Shown here piece after piece: positions 6,959 to 15,243 of a DNA stretch of 35,692 bases. A model generated the notes under the pieces. It searched no databases. It saw only the letters and a list, made by a program, of their open reading frames with translations, and was not told where the DNA came from. Position 1 is the stretch's first letter; each line of letters starts with the position of its first letter. The stretch spans positions 1-35,692 of the forward strand of contig CANSDP010000020.1 of the NCBI GenBank assembly GCA_947645675.1. Direction: 5' to 3'. A program made the translations under genes and the position numbers. The stretch is from an uncultured Bacillota bacterium. Lineage in GTDB: Bacteria; Bacillota; Clostridia; Oscillospirales; Oscillospiraceae.

Positions 6959-8131
6959 ATGGATTACGCGAAGGAATCTCTCCGTCTCCACGGCGAATGG
7001 AAGGGCAAGATCGAGGTTGTGGCCACCGTGCCCGCCAACGACAAGGAGTCCCTCTCCCTGGCCTACACCCCCGGCGTGGCCCAGCCCTGCCTGGCCATCC
7101 AGGAGGACCCCGACAAGAGCTATGAGCTGACCCGGCGGCACAACCTCTGCGCCGTCATCACCGACGGCTCCGCCGTTCTGGGCCTGGGCGACATCGGCCC
7201 CGAGGCCGGTATGCCCGTGATGGAGGGCAAGTGCGTCCTGTTCAAGTCCTTCGGCGGGGTGGACGCTTTCCCTCTGTGCGTCAAAACCCACGACGTGGAC
7301 GAGTTCGTCAACGCGGTGTATCTCATGTCCGGCTCCTTCGGCGGCATCAACCTGGAGGACATCGCCGCCCCCCGGTGCTTTGAGATCGAGCGGAAGCTGA
7401 AGGAGAAGTGCGACATTCCCATCTTCCACGACGACCAGCACGGCACCGCCATTATCACCCTGGCCGGTCTGACCAACGCCCTGAAGGTGGTCGGCAAAAA
7501 GAAGGAGGAGGTCAAGGTGGTCACCTCCGGCGCCGGCGCGGCGGCTATCTCCATCGTGAAGCTTCTGCTGTCCGCCGGGTTCAAGAACGTCACCATGTGC
7601 GACCGGAAGGGCGCGATCTACGCCGGGCGGGAGGGCCTGAACTGGATCAAGGAGGAGATGGCCCAGGTCACCAACCTGGAGAAGAAGGCCGGCTCCCTGG
7701 CCGACGCCCTGGTGGGCGCTGACGTGTTCATCGGCGTGTCCGCCCCCGGCACCGTCACCACCGAGATGGTCAAGTCCATGAACAAGGACGCCATCGTCTT
7801 TGCCTGCGCCAACCCCACCCCGGAGATCTTCCCTGACGAAGCCAAGGCCGGCGGCGCTCGGGTGGTCTCCACCGGCCGCAGCGACTTCCCCAACCAGATC
7901 AACAACGTTCTGGCCTTCCCCGGCGTGTTCCGCGGCACCTTCGACGTCCGCGCCAGCGACATCAACGAGGAGATGAAGATGGCCGCCGCCGAGGCCCTGG
8001 CCAGCCTGATCTCTGACGAGGAGCTGAACGAGGAGTACATCATTCCCCAGGCTTTCGACGAGCGGGTAGGTCCCGCTGTTGCCAAGGCCGTGGCCGAGGC
8101 CGCCCGGAAGTCCGGCGTGGCCCGCATCTGA
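6959..8131 (+). CDS. NAD(P)-dependent malic enzyme
   Basis: Oxidative decarboxylation of malate to pyruvate and CO2, cytoplasmic. At 390 residues it is the short, single-domain bacterial form without a phosphotransacetylase tail. Visible marks are the N-terminal LAYTPGVAQPCLAI, the metal and substrate region DGSAVLGLGDIGPEAGMPVM, the FHDDQHGTAII motif, and a Rossmann segment starting VTSGAGAAAISIVKLL. The start at 6959 is set by GGAGG 8 bases upstream and by homology; an ATG 15 bases earlier would overlap that ribosome site. It is followed at 24 bases by the HAD phosphatase gene, probably co-transcribed. With the preceding dehydrogenase and following TRAP transporter it suggests use of imported C4 or hydroxy acids. 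Confidence 0.93.
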   Translation: MDYAKESLRLHGEWKGKIEVVATVPANDKESLSLAYTPGVAQPCLAIQEDPDKSYELTRRHNLCAVITDGSAVLGLGDIGPEAGMPVMEGKCVLFKSFGGVDAFPLCVKTHDVDEFVNAVYLMSGSFGGINLEDIAAPRCFEIERKLKEKCDIPIFHDDQHGTAIITLAGLTNALKVVGKKKEEVKVVTSGAGAAAISIVKLLLSAGFKNVTMCDRKGAIYAGREGLNWIKEEMAQVTNLEKKAGSLADALVGADVFIGVSAPGTVTTEMVKSMNKDAIVFACANPTPEIFPDEAKAGGARVVSTGRSDFPNQINNVLAFPGVFRGTFDVRASDINEEMKMAAAEALASLISDEELNEEYIIPQAFDERVGPAVAKAVAEAARKSGVARI

Positions 8132-8155
8132 TACGCTCCGCCGGAGGATGAGGAA

Positions 8156-8947
8156 ATGATCGACTTTCGGAAAAAAAGGCTGTTCCTGCTGGACATGGAC
8201 GGCACCATTTATCTGGGCGACCAGCTCTTTGACGGCACCACGGACTTTCTGAACCAGGTGCGGGCCCAGGGGGGGAAGTACCTCTTTGTGACCAACAACT
8301 CCTCCCGCAGCGTGTCCGCCTATGTGGACCGGCTCAACGGCATGGGCATACCCTCCTCCGCCGGCGATTTTCTCACCTCCGTGGACGCCCTCATCTGGTA
8401 TCTGCGGGGAAAGTATGACAACGCGCTGATCTATGCCTTCGGGACCCGGACCTTCCGCCAGCAGCTGGCGGAGGCCGGCTTCCGGGTCACCGACAGGCTG
8501 GAGGACGGCATTTCCCTGCTGGTGTGCGGCTTCGACACGGAGCTGACCTTCCAGAAGCTGGAGGACGCCTGCATCCTTCTGGGCCGGGAGGTGGACTTCG
8601 TGGCCACCAACCCGGACTGGGTGTGCCCCACCTCCTACGGCTCGGTGCCCGACTGCGGCTCAGTGTGCGAGATGCTGTTCCGGGCCACCGGCCGGCGTCC
8701 CAAATTCATCGGCAAGCCGGAGCCCGAGATGGCTCTGCTGTCCATGGAGAAGTACGGCTATACCCCGGAGCAGACCGTCCTAATCGGCGACCGGGTCTAT
8801 ACCGACATCGCCTGCGGCGTCAACGCAGGTATCGACACCGCTTTCGTCCTGTCCGGCGAGGGCGTGCCCGAGGACCAGGAGCGTTTCGGCGTTCAGGCCA
8901 CCGGAGTCTACCCGAATATTCGGGAAATCTGGAGAAGTATGGTCTGA
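8156..8947 (+). CDS. HAD-superfamily IIA phosphatase (NagD type)
   Basis: Cytoplasmic phosphatase of the NagD/4-nitrophenylphosphatase/phosphoglycolate group. The nucleophile motif DMDGT has D13 and D15; TNNSSRS is motif II, the C2-type cap follows (region ending CPTSYGSVPDCGS), then GKPEP with the motif III lysine, and IGDRVYTDI as motif IV. At 263 residues it is full length. The ribosome site GGAGG is 8 bases before ATG. It lies 24 bases after malic enzyme and has no clear terminator after it, so it may be housekeeping metabolite repair riding on the operon. The substrate cannot be told from sequence. Confidence 0.88.
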   Translation: MIDFRKKRLFLLDMDGTIYLGDQLFDGTTDFLNQVRAQGGKYLFVTNNSSRSVSAYVDRLNGMGIPSSAGDFLTSVDALIWYLRGKYDNALIYAFGTRTFRQQLAEAGFRVTDRLEDGISLLVCGFDTELTFQKLEDACILLGREVDFVATNPDWVCPTSYGSVPDCGSVCEMLFRATGRRPKFIGKPEPEMALLSMEKYGYTPEQTVLIGDRVYTDIACGVNAGIDTAFVLSGEGVPEDQERFGVQATGVYPNIREIWRSMV

Positions 8948-9024
8948 TTTGCCTTTTTTCGGGATAGGTCTCCTCCTTTTATCGAGGACGCATAAAAAAC
9001 CTGTCAAGAACCGCAAAGTTTTTG

Positions 9025-9053
9025 TTGAAAAGATCCGGTATCTGTGTTATGCT
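9025..9053 (+). promoter_or_regulatory. Sigma-A promoter of the TRAP transporter operon
   Basis: TTGAAA, 17-base spacer, TATGCT. The run CTGTGTTATGCT differs at one base from the same place in the promoter at 5592-5620. The rest of the 214-bp gap holds a short dyad GACAGC...GTTGTC and the dctP ribosome site. Confidence 0.75.
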
Positions 9054-9161
9054 ACTAGACAGCATACGTTGTCTCCCCCCCTTTGGGCGGGATTACTCTG
9101 TGTGTTCCCCGAGCCGCCTGCGCGGACCGGGAAATAAATTTAAAAAATAGGAGAGATTGTG

Positions 9162-10253
9162 ATGAAAAAGGCTTTAGCAATGATTTTGTCCTTGGCAATG
9201 GCCCTGTCCCTGGCCGCGTGCGGCGGCGGTGGCGGCGGCGGGACCTCCACCCCCGCTCCCGGCGGCAGCTCCACCCCCAGCGCCGGTACCAGCACCCCCG
9301 GCGGCGACGACGACTACTATCTGGAGCTCCGCTTCTCCAACGTGTTCCAGCCCACCGAGTGGAACTACAAGGCCAGTGAGAAGCTGGCTCAGATGATTAC
9401 CGAGAAGACCGACGGCCACATCAAAGTTACTTATTACGGCCAGAACGAGCTGGACTGCTACGCTGACTCCGTGTCCCAGGCCGTCAACGGCGCCAACTGG
9501 ATGGGCCTTGAGGAGCCCTCCCTGTTCGCCGACTACGTGGGCGACGCCGCTATGGTTATCGCCCCCATGCTGTACAGCTCCACCGCTGAGTACAACTACG
9601 TGATGGATTCCGACTTCGTGGCCGACCTGTGCGACCGCCTGGCCGCGGAGAACATCCACATTCTGGACACCCACTACTCCTTCGGCTTCCGCAGCGTCGT
9701 CACCAACCTGGACGTGACCAAGCCCGAGGACCTGAACGGCCACATCCTCCGCGCCACCTCCTCCGCTCTGTTCACCAAGACCCTGGAGGCCCTGGGCGCT
9801 ACCCCCAACGCGATGAGCTTTACCGAGTGCCTCCAGGCCATCCAGGGCGGCGTTGTTGAGGGCTTCGAGGGCTCCACCTCCACTCTGGCCGGCGCCGGCA
9901 ACCCCTATGAGCTGGTGAAGAAGGTCGCCTTGACCAACCACCTGATCGCCACCCGCTGGCTGTTCATGCCCGAGAACGTGTGGCAGGAGATCCCCGAGAA
10001 GTATCAGAAGATCATTGAGGAGTGCGCCTACGAGTGCGGCATGTGGGAGCAGACCAGCTGTGACGAGGACGAGGAGGTCCAGAAGAAGATGCTGGCCGAG
10101 AACGGCGTCACCTGGAACGAGGTCGATCTGGACGCCTTCAAGAAGGCCTGCGAGCCCGTTATCGACTGGATCATCGAGGAGTACGACTCCAGCCGCGAGG
10201 CCTATGACCAGCTGTCCGCTCTGGTCGCCGAGTACCGCGCCCAGAACGCCTGA
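9162..10253 (+). CDS. dctP: TRAP transporter solute-binding lipoprotein
   Basis: Extracytoplasmic ligand-binding subunit of a tripartite ATP-independent periplasmic-type transporter; in a Gram-positive cell it would be a lipoprotein anchored in the membrane. The signal peptide ends in the lipobox LSLAAC with lipidated Cys20, then a Gly/Ser/Thr/Pro-rich linker to about residue 50. The DctP fold follows, with FGFRSVVTN, the PEDLNGHILRATSS strand holding the conserved ligand-binding arginine, and the FTECLQAIQGGVVEGFEG signature. ATG 9162 was chosen over the GTG one codon upstream because AGGAG is 8 bases before it. Ligands of the family are mostly C4-dicarboxylates, 2-hydroxy or sugar acids; the adjacent dehydrogenase and malic enzyme favour such an acid. 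Confidence 0.93.
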   Translation: MKKALAMILSLAMALSLAACGGGGGGGTSTPAPGGSSTPSAGTSTPGGDDDYYLELRFSNVFQPTEWNYKASEKLAQMITEKTDGHIKVTYYGQNELDCYADSVSQAVNGANWMGLEEPSLFADYVGDAAMVIAPMLYSSTAEYNYVMDSDFVADLCDRLAAENIHILDTHYSFGFRSVVTNLDVTKPEDLNGHILRATSSALFTKTLEALGATPNAMSFTECLQAIQGGVVEGFEGSTSTLAGAGNPYELVKKVALTNHLIATRWLFMPENVWQEIPEKYQKIIEECAYECGMWEQTSCDEDEEVQKKMLAENGVTWNEVDLDAFKKACEPVIDWIIEEYDSSREAYDQLSALVAEYRAQNA

Positions 10254-10290
10254 GCAGATTCTCCTGCGGCGTAACCGCCGCGGGTATTCC

Positions 10291-10322
10291 GGTCCGGCTG
10301 TCAGCATCCTGACAGCCGGACC
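10291..10322 (+). other. 14-bp perfect hairpin between dctP and dctQ
   Basis: GGTCCGGCTGTCAG pairs with CTGACAGCCGGACC around CATC. No T-run follows, so this looks like a 3' mRNA-stabilising or attenuating stem that would give more binding protein than permease. A weaker stem, GCGGCG-TAAC-CGCCGC, precedes it. Confidence 0.7.
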
Positions 10323-10366
10323 TGGAAGCTGACGGATGTTTGAAAATTCTTATTTTGAGGTGAACT

Positions 10367-10924
10367 ATGGCTCACAAAAAAATAACTGTTGCATCCGTAC
10401 TGAAAAACCTGGACGCGATCATCACCTGTGTTACGCTTTCCGTCTGCGTGATCTTGGTCAATGTCAACGTCATTCTCCGGTATGTTATCAAACAGCCCAT
10501 CCCAGGCTGTGAGGAGATCGTGACCGGTTTCTTCGTATGGACTGTATTCATCGGCTGCGCCTACGCCCACCGGATGCACGCCCACTTGGGCGTAGACATC
10601 CTGGTGAACATTATGCCGGGAAAAATGAAGAAGGTCGTGGAAAACGTCGTCTTTTTCCTGGAACTGGCCATTCTGATCCTGGTGACCTACATCAGCGCTC
10701 AGTATGTCTATCACCTGATGTTCAACCTCTCCGGCGCATGGAAGCCCGCGCTGACGGATGTACTCCGCTTCCCCGTGTGGTATATCGCCATCGCGGTGCC
10801 CATCGGCTTCGGCCTGTGCACCATCTTCTCTATCATTGAGCTGCTGACCAACAAGCTGCATCTCTTCAAGGGCAGCTCCGATCAGAGCGGCCACACCCCT
10901 GAGCAGGGAGGTGGCGCGGTATGA
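10367..10924 (+). CDS. dctQ: TRAP transporter small permease
   Basis: The 185-residue product has four hydrophobic segments: about residues 18-38, 52-66, 90-112 and 136-160. The GCEEIVTGFFVWTVFIGCAYA stretch is typical of the DctQ family and HLGVDIL follows. It forms the membrane complex with DctM and is driven by a sodium or proton gradient. The ribosome site GAGGTG lies just upstream of ATG. Its stop overlaps the start of dctM by four bases (ATGA), a sign of coupled translation. Confidence 0.93.
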   Translation: MAHKKITVASVLKNLDAIITCVTLSVCVILVNVNVILRYVIKQPIPGCEEIVTGFFVWTVFIGCAYAHRMHAHLGVDILVNIMPGKMKKVVENVVFFLELAILILVTYISAQYVYHLMFNLSGAWKPALTDVLRFPVWYIAIAVPIGFGLCTIFSIIELLTNKLHLFKGSSDQSGHTPEQGGGAV

Positions 10925-12240
10925 TGACTCTGTCCCCCATGGACCTGATCCCCGTGGTCATGCTCTTCCTGCTGTACTTTATGGGAATGCCCATCGTGTA
11001 CTCCCTGTTCGGCGCCACCTTCTTCTTTTTTCTGGTGCTGGACGCCTCCTCCCCCGCGTGGCTCATCATGCAGAAGGTCATGAAGTCCACTCAGTCCTTC
11101 TCCATGCTGGCCATCCCCTTCTTCGTCATGTCCGGCTCCGTCATGAACTACGGCGGCATCAGTGACAAGATGATGGATTTCGCTGAAGTGCTAACGGGCC
11201 ACATGAAGGGCGGCCTGGCCCAGGTAAACGTGGTGCTGTCCATGCTGATGGGCGGCTGCTCCGGCTCGGCCAACGCCGACTGCGCCATGCAGTCCAAGAT
11301 GCTGGTGCCCGAGATGGAGAAGCGCGGCTATTCCAAGGCTTTCTCCGCCGCCATCACCGCCGCCTCCTCGGCGGCCACCCCCGTCATCCCCCCTGGAGTC
11401 AACCTGATCGTCTACTGCCTGATCGCTCAGGTCTCCCTGGGCCGGGTGTTCGCCGCCGGCTATGTGCCCGGCATCCTGATGTCCGCCGCCATGATGGTCA
11501 CCGTGGCGATCATCGCCAACAAGCGCGGCTATGAGCGCTCCCGTCCCCGCCGGGCCACCCTGGGCGAGATCGGCAAGCAGTTCATGACCTCCTTCTGGGG
11601 CGTGTTCTTCCCCATCGGCATCATTCTGGGTATCCGTTTCTCCCTGTTCACCCCCTCTGAGGGCGGCGCTGTGGCCGTGCTGTACTGCTTCATCATCGGC
11701 ACCTTCGTCTATAAGCGCCTCAAGCTCAAGGAGCACCTGATCCCCATTCTGCTGGACAGTATCGCCGGTACCTCCAGCGTGGTCCTAATCATGGTGGCCG
11801 CCAACACCTTTGGCAACTACATGAGCTGGATCAACCTGCCCAAGATCGTCGCCAGCGGTATGCTGAGCCTGACGCAGAACAAGTATGTGTTCCTGCTGCT
11901 GTGCAACCTGATTCTGCTGATTATGGGTATGTTCCTGGAGGGCGGCGCGGCCCTGATGATTATCACGCCGCTGCTGCTGCCCGTCTCCCGTCAGCTGGGC
12001 ATCAACGACTATCACTTTGGTATGGTTGCTATCGTCAATATTATGATTGGCGGCATCACCCCGCCCTTCGGCTCTATGATGTTTACGACCTGCGGCATTA
12101 CAGGCTGTAAGATCACGGACTTCCTAAAAGAGGTCTGGCCATTCATCCTATCGCTGGTGGCGGTCCTGCTGCTGCTGACCTTCGTGCCCGATCTGGTCAC
12201 CTGCGTACCCGACCTGATTTATGGCCCGGAGCTGAAATAA
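10921..12240 (+). CDS. dctM: TRAP transporter large permease
   Basis: The transport subunit, 439 residues with about 12 hydrophobic segments, full length for the family. Characteristic stretches are GMPIVYSLFGATFF near the start, SMLAIPFFVMSGSVMNYGGIS, and the internal GGCSGSANADCAM and AASSAATPVIPPGVNLIVY helix-turn segments, then NIMIGGITPPFGSMMFTT. GGAGGTG upstream lies inside the end of dctQ. The operon dctP-dctQ-dctM ends at the terminator 20 bases downstream. Confidence 0.95.
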   Translation: MMTLSPMDLIPVVMLFLLYFMGMPIVYSLFGATFFFFLVLDASSPAWLIMQKVMKSTQSFSMLAIPFFVMSGSVMNYGGISDKMMDFAEVLTGHMKGGLAQVNVVLSMLMGGCSGSANADCAMQSKMLVPEMEKRGYSKAFSAAITAASSAATPVIPPGVNLIVYCLIAQVSLGRVFAAGYVPGILMSAAMMVTVAIIANKRGYERSRPRRATLGEIGKQFMTSFWGVFFPIGIILGIRFSLFTPSEGGAVAVLYCFIIGTFVYKRLKLKEHLIPILLDSIAGTSSVVLIMVAANTFGNYMSWINLPKIVASGMLSLTQNKYVFLLLCNLILLIMGMFLEGGAALMIITPLLLPVSRQLGINDYHFGMVAIVNIMIGGITPPFGSMMFTTCGITGCKITDFLKEVWPFILSLVAVLLLLTFVPDLVTCVPDLIYGPELK

Positions 12241-12259
12241 CCTTCCCGTCAAATGAACA

Positions 12260-12295
12260 AAATCTGAGAGGTCGAACACGGCCTCTCAGATTTTT
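12260..12295 (+). terminator. Rho-independent terminator of the TRAP operon
   Basis: AAATCTGAGAGG pairs with CCTCTCAGATTT around a 10-base loop, with a TTTTT run at its end. Confidence 0.9.
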
Positions 12296-12322
12296 ATAAA
12301 GCACCCCAGTTAGGAGAGGGAT

Positions 12323-12886
12323 ATGACCTATTACGATATAACGATGCGGCATACGGAAAAAACCTTCGAGTCGCTGTCTCATATGCAGTACGACCTGTTC
12401 TGCAAAAGCAACCTGGTGGGCCGGAATATTCTGGGGACGGCCATCGTTCTACTGGGCATCCTGGAGCAGGAAAACTGGTGGGCCATTCTGCTGGTGGCCT
12501 ACGGCTGCTACCTATTCACCAGCAAATACAGCTCCGCCAACCACACCGCCCATAAGCTGGCAAAGCAGATTACCGAGTCCGGGATGGACTTTCCCGCCTC
12601 CCGCTTCCTCTTCAAGGACCACGGCATGGAGATCCGGCCCCTGGAGGAGAAGGAGAAGGCGGGGGACGTTCTGCTCTACGGCGATGTGTGCCGGCTGGGG
12701 GAGGATATGTACTATTTCTACCTCTTCCGGGACCAGTACGGCGGCTACATGGTCCCAAAGGAGCAGCTGGCCGATGAGACATCCAAATTTCGAGGCTTTT
12801 TGGAGGAAAAAACCAGATTGACCTTCCGCAGCCGCTCCGCGCCCGTTCTGCGGCTGGCCCGCCGTCTCAGCCGCTCCAAAAGCTAG
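12323..12886 (+). CDS. YcxB-like membrane protein
   Basis: A 187-residue protein of the YcxB-like group, function unknown. Two neighbouring hydrophobic segments (about residues 35-48 and 52-64) sit in an otherwise soluble chain; the C-terminal part (FKDHGMEI to YMVPKEQL) has the family's beta-rich pattern, ending in a basic tail with several Arg and Lys. The start has GGAGAGGG upstream. It lies 21 bases before the first MgtC gene and may be its co-transcribed partner. The family call rests on overall pattern, not on a catalytic motif. Confidence 0.65.
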   Translation: MTYYDITMRHTEKTFESLSHMQYDLFCKSNLVGRNILGTAIVLLGILEQENWWAILLVAYGCYLFTSKYSSANHTAHKLAKQITESGMDFPASRFLFKDHGMEIRPLEEKEKAGDVLLYGDVCRLGEDMYYFYLFRDQYGGYMVPKEQLADETSKFRGFLEEKTRLTFRSRSAPVLRLARRLSRSKS

Positions 12887-12907
12887 GCGCGGGAAAGGAG
12901 AAGCGTT

Positions 12908-13633
12908 ATGATCGACGCCTTTGACTATCTGCGTGAATTCAATATCGCGGCTGTGACGCTGCGTCTGGTACTGGCTATGCTCTTTGGCGGAATGCTGGGA
13001 CTGGAGCGGGCCAGAAAGCGGCGGGCCGCCGGCTTTCGCACCTATATGATCGTCTGTATCGGGGCCACGCTCGCCATCCTCCTCAGCCAGTATGAGGCGG
13101 CGATGCTGGCCGGCCCCTGGAAGGACGTGGCCGACTATGTGGGCATCCACTCGGACGTGTCCCGGTTTGGCGCCCAGGTCATCAATGGCATCGGCTTTTT
13201 GGGCACGGGCACCATCATCGTCACCGGGCGGCAGGAGGTCAAGGGCCTGACCACCGCCGCCGGACTGTGGGCCTCGGCCTGCATGGGCCTGGCCATTGGG
13301 GCCGGGTTCTATGAGTGCGTCATTTTGGCCGTCCTGCTGATTACCTTCTGCGTTCGTCTGCTGCCCATCTTCGAGGGCTTCCTTGTGGAGCGGGCCCAGA
13401 ATATCAACATCTATGTGGAGTTCGCCTCCCTGGATGATGTGGGCGCAATCATCAGCCGGATCAAGGAGCAGGGGGCCCAAATCTTCGAGGTGGACATCAA
13501 CCACGGAGAGGAAAACCGTTCGCTGAAGCCCAGCGCGGTATTCTCCATCCGCCTGAACCAGCGCTGCCTCCATGAGGAGGTGCTGACCGCCATCTCCGAT
13601 CTGGAGCATATCACCATGATCGACGAGGTGTAG
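12908..13633 (+). CDS. MgtC/SapB family membrane protein, copy 1
   Basis: Membrane protein of 241 residues. The N-terminal half has four or five hydrophobic segments and the family core MLGLERARKRRAAGFRTY, GIGFLGTGTIIV and VKGLTTAAGLWASACMG. The C-terminal half is a cytoplasmic ACT-like domain ending DLEHITMIDEV. MgtC relatives affect magnesium balance, membrane potential or ATP synthase activity, but many are uncharacterised. AAAGGAG precedes the start. A second family member follows after 45 bases. Confidence 0.9.
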   Translation: MIDAFDYLREFNIAAVTLRLVLAMLFGGMLGLERARKRRAAGFRTYMIVCIGATLAILLSQYEAAMLAGPWKDVADYVGIHSDVSRFGAQVINGIGFLGTGTIIVTGRQEVKGLTTAAGLWASACMGLAIGAGFYECVILAVLLITFCVRLLPIFEGFLVERAQNINIYVEFASLDDVGAIISRIKEQGAQIFEVDINHGEENRSLKPSAVFSIRLNQRCLHEEVLTAISDLEHITMIDEV

Positions 13634-13678
13634 CGGCCACAACATCATGAGGCTTTATGCCGTGGGGAGAGGGATACT

Positions 13679-14371
13679 ATGATACCGATTTTTGACGGCT
13701 TGAGGGATATTTCCTTCCTGTCTGTGGGTGTCCGGCTGTTTCTGACCGTGATCTGCGGCGGACTGGTTGGGATCGAGCGTGCCTATAAGCGCCGCCCTGC
13801 GGGGATGCGCACCCATATTCTGATCTGTCTGGGGGCGGCGATGACCACGCTGACCAGCCAGTACCTGTACATGGTGATGCACTACTACACCGATATGGCC
13901 CGTCTGGGCGCTCAGGTGGTGGCCGGCGTGGGCTTCATCGGCGCGGGCACCATCATCGTCACCCGCCGCCAGCGGGTCAAGGGCCTGACCACCGCCGCCG
14001 GACTGTGGGGGGTAGCCATCATCGGCCTGACGCTGGGGGGCGGCTTCTACGAGGGCGGCCTGCTGGCTACGGGCATGATTCTGGTAGCCGAGCTGGTATT
14101 CGCCAAGTGGGAGTACCGCCTGCTGGACAGCGCTCCGGAGATCAACCTGTACATGGAGTATCGGGGCCGGGTCTGCCTGGAGACCGTCCTCAAATTTTAC
14201 CGCGAGTTCAACCTAAAGCTGCTGAACATGGAGATCACCCGCCATGCGGACAGCGACAGCTCCACCTCCTGCGCCATTTTCACCCTGCGCCTGAACAAAA
14301 AATGCAGCGCCGAGTGGGTCGTGGCACAGCTCCACGGCGTCAAGGGAATCAATATCGTGGAGGAAATGTAA
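13679..14371 (+). CDS. MgtC/SapB family membrane protein, copy 2
   Basis: Tandem paralogue of the previous gene, 230 residues. It shares the core GLVGIERAYKRRPAGMRTH, GVGFIGAGTIIVT and VKGLTTAAGLWGVAIIG, with the same C-terminal regulatory-type domain ending GVKGINIVEEM. The two copies differ clearly in the loop between the second and third hydrophobic segments and in the C-terminal domain, so the duplication is not recent. The start follows GGGGAGAGGG. Probable co-transcription with copy 1; they could form a hetero-oligomer, which is inference. Confidence 0.9.
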   Translation: MIPIFDGLRDISFLSVGVRLFLTVICGGLVGIERAYKRRPAGMRTHILICLGAAMTTLTSQYLYMVMHYYTDMARLGAQVVAGVGFIGAGTIIVTRRQRVKGLTTAAGLWGVAIIGLTLGGGFYEGGLLATGMILVAELVFAKWEYRLLDSAPEINLYMEYRGRVCLETVLKFYREFNLKLLNMEITRHADSDSSTSCAIFTLRLNKKCSAEWVVAQLHGVKGINIVEEM

Positions 14372-14491
14372 GCGTGAAGGTATTTCCGGACCCAGCCCGT
14401 CTGGGAGGGGCGGAGCGGAGCGGGGCAGTCTGATGCTTGCGGCATGTCCTCCGCGCCCCGGCGGTAATCCGTCACAAAATCCAATTAAGAG

Positions 14492-14520
14492 AGGGCAAGG
14501 TTTTACACCTCGCCCTTTTT
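14492..14520 (+). terminator. Rho-independent terminator after the MgtC pair
   Basis: AGGGC-A-AGG pairs with CCT-C-GCCCT with one mismatch, followed by a TTTTT run. The 120 bases before it hold a GC-rich dyad (GGGGCGGAG with CTCCGCGCCCC) of unknown role. Confidence 0.8.
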
Positions 14521-14542
14521 ATATTTAAAATAAAATTAAAGC

Positions 14543-14571
14543 TTGACTTTAATAATGTTAAAGGTTATAAT
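14543..14571 (+). promoter_or_regulatory. Near-consensus promoter with embedded operator-like palindrome
   Basis: TTGACT, 17-base spacer, TATAAT. The palindrome CTTTAA-TAATG-TTAAAG (14547-14563) fills the spacer between -35 and -10, where a bound protein would block polymerase. The DUF2089 product of the first gene is the natural candidate. Confidence 0.75.
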
Positions 14572-14593
14572 ACAAAACAGAAGGGAGGTGGAT

Positions 14594-14896
14594 ATGAGCA
14601 TGGAGCTGCTGCCTGAGTGGATGACCGGGCTGGAGGAAGAGGACGTGGCCTTTATCAAGCGGTTCATACTGGCCTCCGGGTCGCTGAAGGAGGTGGCCGG
14701 CCAGTACGGCGTGACCTACCCCACCGTGCGCCTGCGGCTTGACCGGCTGATTCAAAAGATCAGGCTCAGCGAGACCGCCGCCGCCGACCCCTACATTGCC
14801 ACCATCAAACGGCTGGCGATGAACGAGAAGCTGGACCTGGAGACCGCCAAGGTCCTGATCGCGGAGTACAAGAAGACGAAAAGGGAGGAATTGTAA
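14594..14896 (+). CDS. DUF2089-family DNA-binding protein
   Basis: A 100-residue soluble protein matching the C-terminal half of DUF2089: LPEWMTGLEEEDVAFIKRFIL, then SLKEVAGQYGVTYPTVRLRL, a sigma-70 region 4-like helix-turn-helix. The zinc-ribbon part found in some members is absent. The start at 14594 has GGAGG 5 bases upstream; an ATG 17 codons earlier lies inside the promoter. Its stop overlaps the start of the next gene by one base, so both are coupled. Probably a repressor or activator of its own operon; the palindrome between -35 and -10 supports this. Confidence 0.8.
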   Translation: MSMELLPEWMTGLEEEDVAFIKRFILASGSLKEVAGQYGVTYPTVRLRLDRLIQKIRLSETAAADPYIATIKRLAMNEKLDLETAKVLIAEYKKTKREEL

Positions 14897-15243
14897 TGTC
14901 TGGTGTTGGTCTTGTGATCGGCGTGGTTGGCCTGATTTTTTATCTGTTCGCCATACTTCTGCCCGTCGCCCTGCTGGTGGCTCTCCAGGTGTGGCTGTGC
15001 AGGAAAAATGTGAGGCTGGGGCTGATTTTGCCGGGAATTTCCCTGGCCGTGTCCCTGCTGCTGACCACGTTGATTGCCATCAATCTGATCGGAGCCGGGC
15101 CCAGAAATCTGATTGCGATGGCCGTGATTTTCCTGGTCGCCAACATCCCGACCGTGGTGTTTGGCGGGATCTGGCTCCATTTCAAGGGCCGTCAAGACAC
15201 GATGGACGATCTGAAACGGATGAAAATTGAAGATCTGGAGTAA
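14896..15243 (+). CDS. Small membrane protein coupled to the DUF2089 regulator
   Basis: A 115-residue protein, not recognised as a named family. Three hydrophobic segments (about residues 4-32, 40-64 and 71-92) are followed by a charged tail, KGRQDTMDDLKRMKIEDLE. GGGAGGAA upstream lies inside the end of the regulator gene, and the ATG overlaps its stop codon. A pair of small regulator plus membrane protein often responds to envelope stress or a membrane-active compound; that is only an analogy here. Confidence 0.75.
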   Translation: MSGVGLVIGVVGLIFYLFAILLPVALLVALQVWLCRKNVRLGLILPGISLAVSLLLTTLIAINLIGAGPRNLIAMAVIFLVANIPTVVFGGIWLHFKGRQDTMDDLKRMKIEDLE

